The translations under genes and the position numbers were made by a program. Of a DNA stretch of 8,869 bases, positions 3,966 to 8,869 are shown piece by piece (position 1 is the stretch's first letter; every line of letters starts with the position of its first letter). The stretch comes from an uncultured Phascolarctobacterium sp. (GTDB taxonomy: Bacteria; Bacillota; Negativicutes; Acidaminococcales; Acidaminococcaceae). The notes beneath the pieces were generated by a model. It saw only the letters and a list, made by a program, of their open reading frames with translations, had not been told where the DNA came from and did not search any database. Location: positions 1 through 8,869 of the forward strand of contig CALCUU010000266.1 in NCBI GenBank assembly GCA_937906915.1, in the 5' to 3' direction.

Positions 3966-6900
3966 ATGTTTAAACCGGTTCCCGTAGGTGATAGGATTCG
4001 GTACAGCTATGCTCGTATCAATGAAGTTTGGCCCATGCCTCATTTGATTGATATTCAAAAAAGCTCTTATGATTGGTTTATTAAGGAAGGTTTGTGTGAA
4101 ATTTTCCACGACATTTCTCCTATTAAAGACTTTACTGGTAATCTGGAGCTTTCTTTTGAAAACTTCGAGCTTGGCAAACCTAAATATGATGTTGAGGAAT
4201 GCAAGGAAAGAGATGAATCTTACTCTGCTCCTATGAATGTTAAAGTACGCTTGGTATATAAAGATACTGGTGAAATCAAAGAATCTTCCGTATTTATGGG
4301 CGATTTCCCCTTGATGACCGAAACCGGTACTTTCGTAATCAATGGTGCTGAACGTGTTATCGTTAGCCAATTGGTTCGTTCCCCCGGCGTATACTATGCT
4401 GTGAATATGGATCCCAGCGGCAAAAAAATCTTCGGTACTACCGTAATTCCTAACCGTGGTGCATGGATTGAGTATGAAACTGACATTAACGATGTTATTT
4501 ATGCTCGTGTAGACCGTACCAGAAAATTGCCTGCAACTGTTTTGTTGCGTGCTTTGGGTCTGTCTTCTAATGAAGAAATTATCAACGTATTTGGTGAGCA
4601 TCCCTTTGTGTTGGCTACTTTAGAAAAAGATACTACCAACAATAGAGATGAAGCGCTCATCGAAATTTATAAGAAGCTGCGTCCCGGCGAACCTCCTACT
4701 TTGGAAAACGCTACCCAGCTGATTGAATCTACTTTCTTCGACAACAAACGCTACGATTTGGCTGGCGTTGGTCGTTATAAACTGAATATTAAATTAGGCT
4801 GGCGTAACCGCCTGCAAGGCAACGTAATTGCTGAACCTTTGGTTGATATGGAAACCGGTGAAATTATTCTTCCGGCTGGCACCAAAATGACCGAAGAAAA
4901 CTTGGACAAAGTTGAAGCAAGTGGCGTATATGCAGAACAAGGCTTGCGTAAGCTCAAAATTAAATTCAAAGACCAAGACATGGACGTGCTGTTCACCACC
5001 GGTATTGATGAAAAAATCCGCACCGTTACCGTTGAAGACGTGCTGGCTTCCTTCAACTACCTGTTGAACTTGATGGACGGTCATGGCACTGGCGACGACA
5101 TCGACCATTTGGGTAACCGTCGTGTTCGTTGCGTTGGCGAATTGCTCCAAAACCAATTCCGCATTGGTCTTGCTCGTATGGAAAGAGTAGTTAAGGAACG
5201 TATGACCATTCAAGATACTGAGGTTATTACTCCGCAAGCTCTCATCAACATTCGTCCTGTTGTTGCTGCTATTAAAGAATTCTTCGGCAGCAGCCAATTG
5301 TCCCAATTCATGGACCAAAACAACCCGCTGGCAGAACTGACCCATAAACGTCGTCTGTCCGCATTGGGCCCTGGTGGTTTGAGCCGTGAACGCGCTGGCT
5401 ATGAAGTTCGCGACGTACACAACTCTCACTATGGTCGTATGTGTCCTATCGAAACTCCTGAAGGTCCGAACATCGGCTTGATTGGTTCTTTGTCCACCTT
5501 TGCTGTTATCAACAAATATGGCTTTATGGAAACTCCGTACCGCCGTGTTGACAAAGAAAACAAACGTGTAACCGACGAAGTTCGTTACATGACTGCTGAT
5601 GTTGAAGATAGATATATCATTGCGCAAGCGAACGAACCGTTGGATGAAAACGGCTACTTCTTGGGCGACCGTGTTACCGCACGTGCGAAAGACGACGTAC
5701 TTTCCATTTCTCCCAGCCAAGTAGACTACATGGACGTTTCTCCGAAACAAGTAGTTTCCATCGCAACCGCACTTATTCCGTTCCTTGAAAACGATGACGC
5801 GAACCGTGCATTGATGGGCGCTAACATGCAACGTCAAGCAGTTCCTCTGCTGTGCACCCAAGCTCCTGTTATCGGTACCGGTATGGAATACAAGGTAGCA
5901 GTTGACTCCGGCGTTTGCGTATTGGCAAAACGCGCTGGTGTTGTTGAACGTGTAGTAGGCAACGAAATCCGTGTTCGTGCAGAAAACGGCGAAGTTGATA
6001 CCTATCCGCTGCTGAAATTCAAACGTTCCAACCAAGGCACCTGCGTAAACCAACGCCCCATCGTTAATAAAGGCGATAAAGTTGTAGAAAAACAAGTATT
6101 GGCTGACGGTCCTGCAACTGACCACGGCGAATTGGCTCTTGGTCACAACGTAATCGTTGCTTACATGCCTTGGGAAGGCTACAACTACGAAGACGCTATT
6201 CTCTTAAATGAAGATTTGATCAAAGCTGACGTATTTACTTCTATTCATATTGAAGAATACGACTGCGATGCTCGCGATACCAAACTGGGTAAAGAAGAAA
6301 TCACCCGCGAAATTCCCAACGTTTCTGAAGAAGCTTTGAAAGATTTGGACGAACGTGGCATTATCCGCATCGGTGCTGAAGTACGCCCTGGCGACATTCT
6401 GGTTGGTAAAGTTACTCCGAAAGGTGAAACTGAACTTACCGCTGAAGAACGCCTGCTCCGTGCAATCTTCGGTGAAAAAGCTCGTGAAGTTCGCGACAGC
6501 TCCTTGCGTGTTCCCCACGGTGAAGCTGGTAAAATCGTTAGCGTTAAAGTGTTCAGCCGCGAAAACGGCGACGAACTGCCCCCTGGCGTAAACGAACAAG
6601 TACGTGTTCATATCGCTCAAAAACGTAAGATTTCTGAAGGCGATAAGATGGCAGGTCGTCACGGTAACAAAGGCGTTGTTTCCCGCATCATGGCACGCGA
6701 AGATATGCCCTTCCTGCCCAGCGGTGAACCTGTACATATCGTACTCAATCCTTTGGGCGTACCTTCTCGTATGAACATCGGTCAAATTTTGGAAAACCAT
6801 CTGGGTTGGGCAGCTCGCAGCCTCGGTATGCAAATTGCCAACGATGCAGAAGGTTTGGTAGAAAAATTGGCTAACTATGGCTATGACGTTGAAAAGAACG

Positions 6901-7664
6901 GCATGCCTGAAACTGTTGAAATTGATAAATTTGGTGACCAAAGCGTTCGTGCAGTACAAATTTCCGTACCCGTATTTGACGGCGCACATGAACAAGATAT
7001 TTCCGAAGCTTTGGAATTGGCAGGCATTGACCAAACTGCTAAAACCACTCTGTATGACGGTCGTACCGGCGAACCCTTTGACAACAAAGTTACCGTTGGC
7101 TTGACCTACATGCTGAAACTTCACCATTTGGTTGACGACAAAATCCATGCCCGCAGCACTGGCCCGTACTCCCTCGTTACCCAACAACCCTTGGGTGGTA
7201 AGGCACAATTCGGTGGCCAACGCTTTGGTGAAATGGAAGTTTGGGCGCTGGAAGCTTACGGCGCTGCATATACCCTCCAAGAAATTCTCACCGTTAAGTC
7301 TGACGACGTTGTAGGTCGTGTAAAAACCTATGAAGCAATCGTTAAAGGTGAAAATGTTCCTGATCCGGGTATCCCTGAATCCTTCAAAGTACTTGTTAAA
7401 GAATTGCAATCCATTGGTTTGGATATCAAAGTTCTTAACGAAGACGAAGAAGAAATCTCCCTGCGCGACAGCGATGAAGATATCGTAGAAACCGCGCGTG
7501 AAGTAGATATGGACATCGAAGGCAGAGTAGTTGAGCCTACTACTGACGAAGTAGTTGTAGATGATTATGCTGATAACGATGTAATTGAGGACGATGGCGA
7601 CTTGATTGCTGATTTGGGCAATTTGAGCGTAAGAGACAATCTGTCCGATGATTATGACATGTAA
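3966..7664 (+). CDS. rpoB: DNA-directed RNA polymerase subunit beta
   Basis: A 1232-residue beta subunit, complete. It begins MFKPVPVGDRIRYSY. The rifampicin region GSSQLSQFMDQNNP is at 441-454 and THKRRLSALGPGG follows. Asp450, His460 and Ser465 correspond to E. coli D516, H526 and S531, so the common resistance positions are wild type. NYEDAI carries Glu742/Asp743 near the active site. GDKMAGRHGNKG carries Lys894 and Lys902, the active-site lysines (E. coli K1065/K1073). The large E. coli-type insertions are absent. After VKELQSIGLDIKVL the protein has a 75-residue acidic tail (1158-1232). ATG 3966 is preferred because AAGGGGTGA (3949-3957) is eight bases upstream. GTG 3954 lies inside that Shine-Dalgarno and would add four residues. 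Codon bias is weaker in roughly the first 220 codons. Confidence 0.97.
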   Translation: MFKPVPVGDRIRYSYARINEVWPMPHLIDIQKSSYDWFIKEGLCEIFHDISPIKDFTGNLELSFENFELGKPKYDVEECKERDESYSAPMNVKVRLVYKDTGEIKESSVFMGDFPLMTETGTFVINGAERVIVSQLVRSPGVYYAVNMDPSGKKIFGTTVIPNRGAWIEYETDINDVIYARVDRTRKLPATVLLRALGLSSNEEIINVFGEHPFVLATLEKDTTNNRDEALIEIYKKLRPGEPPTLENATQLIESTFFDNKRYDLAGVGRYKLNIKLGWRNRLQGNVIAEPLVDMETGEIILPAGTKMTEENLDKVEASGVYAEQGLRKLKIKFKDQDMDVLFTTGIDEKIRTVTVEDVLASFNYLLNLMDGHGTGDDIDHLGNRRVRCVGELLQNQFRIGLARMERVVKERMTIQDTEVITPQALINIRPVVAAIKEFFGSSQLSQFMDQNNPLAELTHKRRLSALGPGGLSRERAGYEVRDVHNSHYGRMCPIETPEGPNIGLIGSLSTFAVINKYGFMETPYRRVDKENKRVTDEVRYMTADVEDRYIIAQANEPLDENGYFLGDRVTARAKDDVLSISPSQVDYMDVSPKQVVSIATALIPFLENDDANRALMGANMQRQAVPLLCTQAPVIGTGMEYKVAVDSGVCVLAKRAGVVERVVGNEIRVRAENGEVDTYPLLKFKRSNQGTCVNQRPIVNKGDKVVEKQVLADGPATDHGELALGHNVIVAYMPWEGYNYEDAILLNEDLIKADVFTSIHIEEYDCDARDTKLGKEEITREIPNVSEEALKDLDERGIIRIGAEVRPGDILVGKVTPKGETELTAEERLLRAIFGEKAREVRDSSLRVPHGEAGKIVSVKVFSRENGDELPPGVNEQVRVHIAQKRKISEGDKMAGRHGNKGVVSRIMAREDMPFLPSGEPVHIVLNPLGVPSRMNIGQILENHLGWAARSLGMQIANDAEGLVEKLANYGYDVEKNGMPETVEIDKFGDQSVRAVQISVPVFDGAHEQDISEALELAGIDQTAKTTLYDGRTGEPFDNKVTVGLTYMLKLHHLVDDKIHARSTGPYSLVTQQPLGGKAQFGGQRFGEMEVWALEAYGAAYTLQEILTVKSDDVVGRVKTYEAIVKGENVPDPGIPESFKVLVKELQSIGLDIKVLNEDEEEISLRDSDEDIVETAREVDMDIEGRVVEPTTDEVVVDDYADNDVIEDDGDLIADLGNLSVRDNLSDDYDM

Positions 7665-7684
7665 TAGAAGGGAGCGAGCGATTC

Positions 7685-8869
7685 TTGTTAGATGTAAATA
7701 ATTTTGAGTCTATGCGTATTGGTCTGGCATCTCCTGACCAAATCAGAGCTTGGTCCTACGGTGAAGTTAAAAAACCTGAAACCATTAACTACAGAACCTT
7801 GAAACCGGAACGTGACGGTTTGTTCTGCGAAAGAATCTTTGGCCCCACCAAAGACTGGGAATGTCATTGCGGTAAATATAAACGCATTCGTTATAAAGGT
7901 ATTGTCTGCGACAAATGCGGCGTTGAAGTAACCCGTAGCAAAGTTCGTCGTGATCGTATGGGTCATATCGAATTGGCAGCACCTGTTTCCCACATTTGGT
8001 ATTTCAAAGGTATTCCCAGCCGTATGGGTTTGATTCTTGACGTATCTCCCCGTAGCTTGGAAAAAGTATTGTATTTTGCTAACTACATTGTTTTGGATCC
8101 GGGCGAAACTCCGCTGGCTAAAAAACAATTGCTCAGCGAAAGCGAATATGTAGAAGCTCGTGATAAATATGGCGACACCTTCAAAGTTGGCATGGGTGCT
8201 TCCGCAGTTAAACAATTGCTGGAAGAAATCGACCTGCAAGCTTTGACTGCTGAACTGCGCGCTGAAATGAAAGAAGTAAGCGGTCAACGTAAAGTTCGTG
8301 CGGTACGTCGCTTGGAAGTTTGCGAAGCTTTCCTGAAATCCGGTAACCGTCCTGAATGGATGATTCTGGATGTAGTTCCGGTAATTCCTCCTGAACTGCG
8401 CCCCATGGTACAACTTGACGGTGGTCGTTTTGCAACCTCCGACCTCAACGATTTGTATCGTCGTGTTATTAACCGTAATAACCGTCTGAAACGTTTGTTA
8501 GAGCTCCACGCTCCTGACATCATCGTGCGTAACGAAAAACGTATGCTCCAAGAAGCTGTTGACGCTTTGATTGACAACGGTCGTCGTGGTCGTCCTGTAA
8601 CCGGTCCTGGCAACCGTCCCTTGAAATCTTTGTCCGATATGCTCAAAGGTAAGCAAGGTCGTTTCCGTCAAAACCTTTTGGGTAAACGCGTTGACTACTC
8701 CGGTCGTTCTGTAATCGTAGTAGGTCCTGAGCTGAAAATGCATCAATGCGGTTTGCCGAAAGAAATGGCAATCGAATTATTCAAACCGTTTGTTATTAAT
8801 AAATTAATAGAAAGAGGATACGTTCAAAATATTAAATCTGCGAAGAAGAAAATTGAACGTTCGGATCCT
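7685..8869 (+). CDS. rpoC: DNA-directed RNA polymerase subunit beta', N-terminal part
   Basis: The first 395 codons of beta', open at the right edge. The start is TTG 7685 (MLDVNNFESMRIGLASPDQI), with GGGAG (7670-7674) ten bases upstream. No better ATG fits the conserved N-terminus. It starts 20 bases after rpoB and is surely cotranscribed. The N-terminal zinc site is complete, with Cys60, Cys62, Cys75 and Cys78 in WECHCGKYKRIRYKG followed by VCDKCG. Clamp and lid elements follow, then RPVTGPGNRPLKSLSDMLKG and GKRVDYSGRSVIVVGPEL. The window stops just before the catalytic NADFDGD loop. Together with RpoB it forms the polymerase active-site cleft. The last 30 or so codons turn to A/T-ending codons (TTA, ATA, AGA, GGA close together). 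Confidence 0.96.
   Translation, partial: MLDVNNFESMRIGLASPDQIRAWSYGEVKKPETINYRTLKPERDGLFCERIFGPTKDWECHCGKYKRIRYKGIVCDKCGVEVTRSKVRRDRMGHIELAAPVSHIWYFKGIPSRMGLILDVSPRSLEKVLYFANYIVLDPGETPLAKKQLLSESEYVEARDKYGDTFKVGMGASAVKQLLEEIDLQALTAELRAEMKEVSGQRKVRAVRRLEVCEAFLKSGNRPEWMILDVVPVIPPELRPMVQLDGGRFATSDLNDLYRRVINRNNRLKRLLELHAPDIIVRNEKRMLQEAVDALIDNGRRGRPVTGPGNRPLKSLSDMLKGKQGRFRQNLLGKRVDYSGRSVIVVGPELKMHQCGLPKEMAIELFKPFVINKLIERGYVQNIKSAKKKIERSDP

Noticed and set aside
4794..6146. Long open frames on the minus strand opposite rpoB (also 6204-7409 and 7688-8413)
   Set aside because: They lie antisense to highly conserved rpoB/rpoC sequence, encode low-complexity Phe/Asn/Thr-rich proteins with no recognisable domain, and follow from the strong codon bias of the sense strand.
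8863..8868. GGATCC at the window edge, which could suggest a cloning junction
   Set aside because: A single restriction-type hexamer at the edge is weak evidence. The rpoC frame and protein sequence continue through it, and another GGATCC occurs inside rpoC at about 8095.
1..8869. Search for CRISPR arrays, insertion sequences, phage, toxin-antitoxin or other accessory systems
   Set aside because: No repeated spacers, inverted terminal repeats, transposase or integrase motifs were seen. All coding space is accounted for by conserved translation, secretion and transcription genes.

Overview
The window is a core housekeeping locus of a low-to-moderate GC Gram-positive-type bacterium (Bacillota). 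All genes are on the + strand, in the order end of tuf, rpmG, secE, nusG, rplK, rplA, rplJ, rplL, rpoB, start of rpoC. The gene order, a 72-residue single-span SecE, the zinc-binding form of L33, strong AGGAGG-type ribosome binding sites, an L10 leader with an intrinsic terminator, and an RpoB without the large enterobacterial insertions but with an acidic C-terminal tail all fit Bacillota. The protein wording looks closest to Negativicutes, possibly Acidaminococcaceae-like. That last step is an impression from memory, not a search result.

Layout. Positions 1-50 are the last codons of tuf, followed by a 10-bp terminator hairpin. A sigma-A-type promoter at about 149-177 starts an operon that runs rpmG-secE-nusG-rplK-rplA-rplJ-rplL. 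Three post-transcriptional control points can be read inside it. The nusG ribosome binding site is separated from its ATG by a hairpin that closes the gap. The rplK-rplA gap holds a likely L1 binding site. An L10-type leader with a terminator and a plausible antiterminator precedes rplJ. The operon ends at a strong terminator just after rplL. rpoB-rpoC then has its own near-consensus promoter (TTGACA, 17 bp, TAAAAT with a TGn extension). A leader of about 200 nt follows, and it contains a second intrinsic terminator before the rpoB start. rpoC runs off the right edge before its catalytic aspartate loop.

How the genes work together. EF-Tu and the ribosomal proteins L33, L11, L1, L10 and L7/L12 build or serve the ribosome, with L11, L10 and L12 forming the GTPase-associated stalk region. 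SecE is part of the SecYEG translocon. NusG couples or paces transcription. RpoB and RpoC form the RNA polymerase active site.

No mobile element, CRISPR array, defence system or unknown protein-coding gene was found. The coding content is ordinary. The observations worth following are in the untranslated RNA, above all the rpoB leader (3749-3965), where a promoter, two very short candidate ORFs sharing a TAATG junction, and a U8 terminator sit in sequence.
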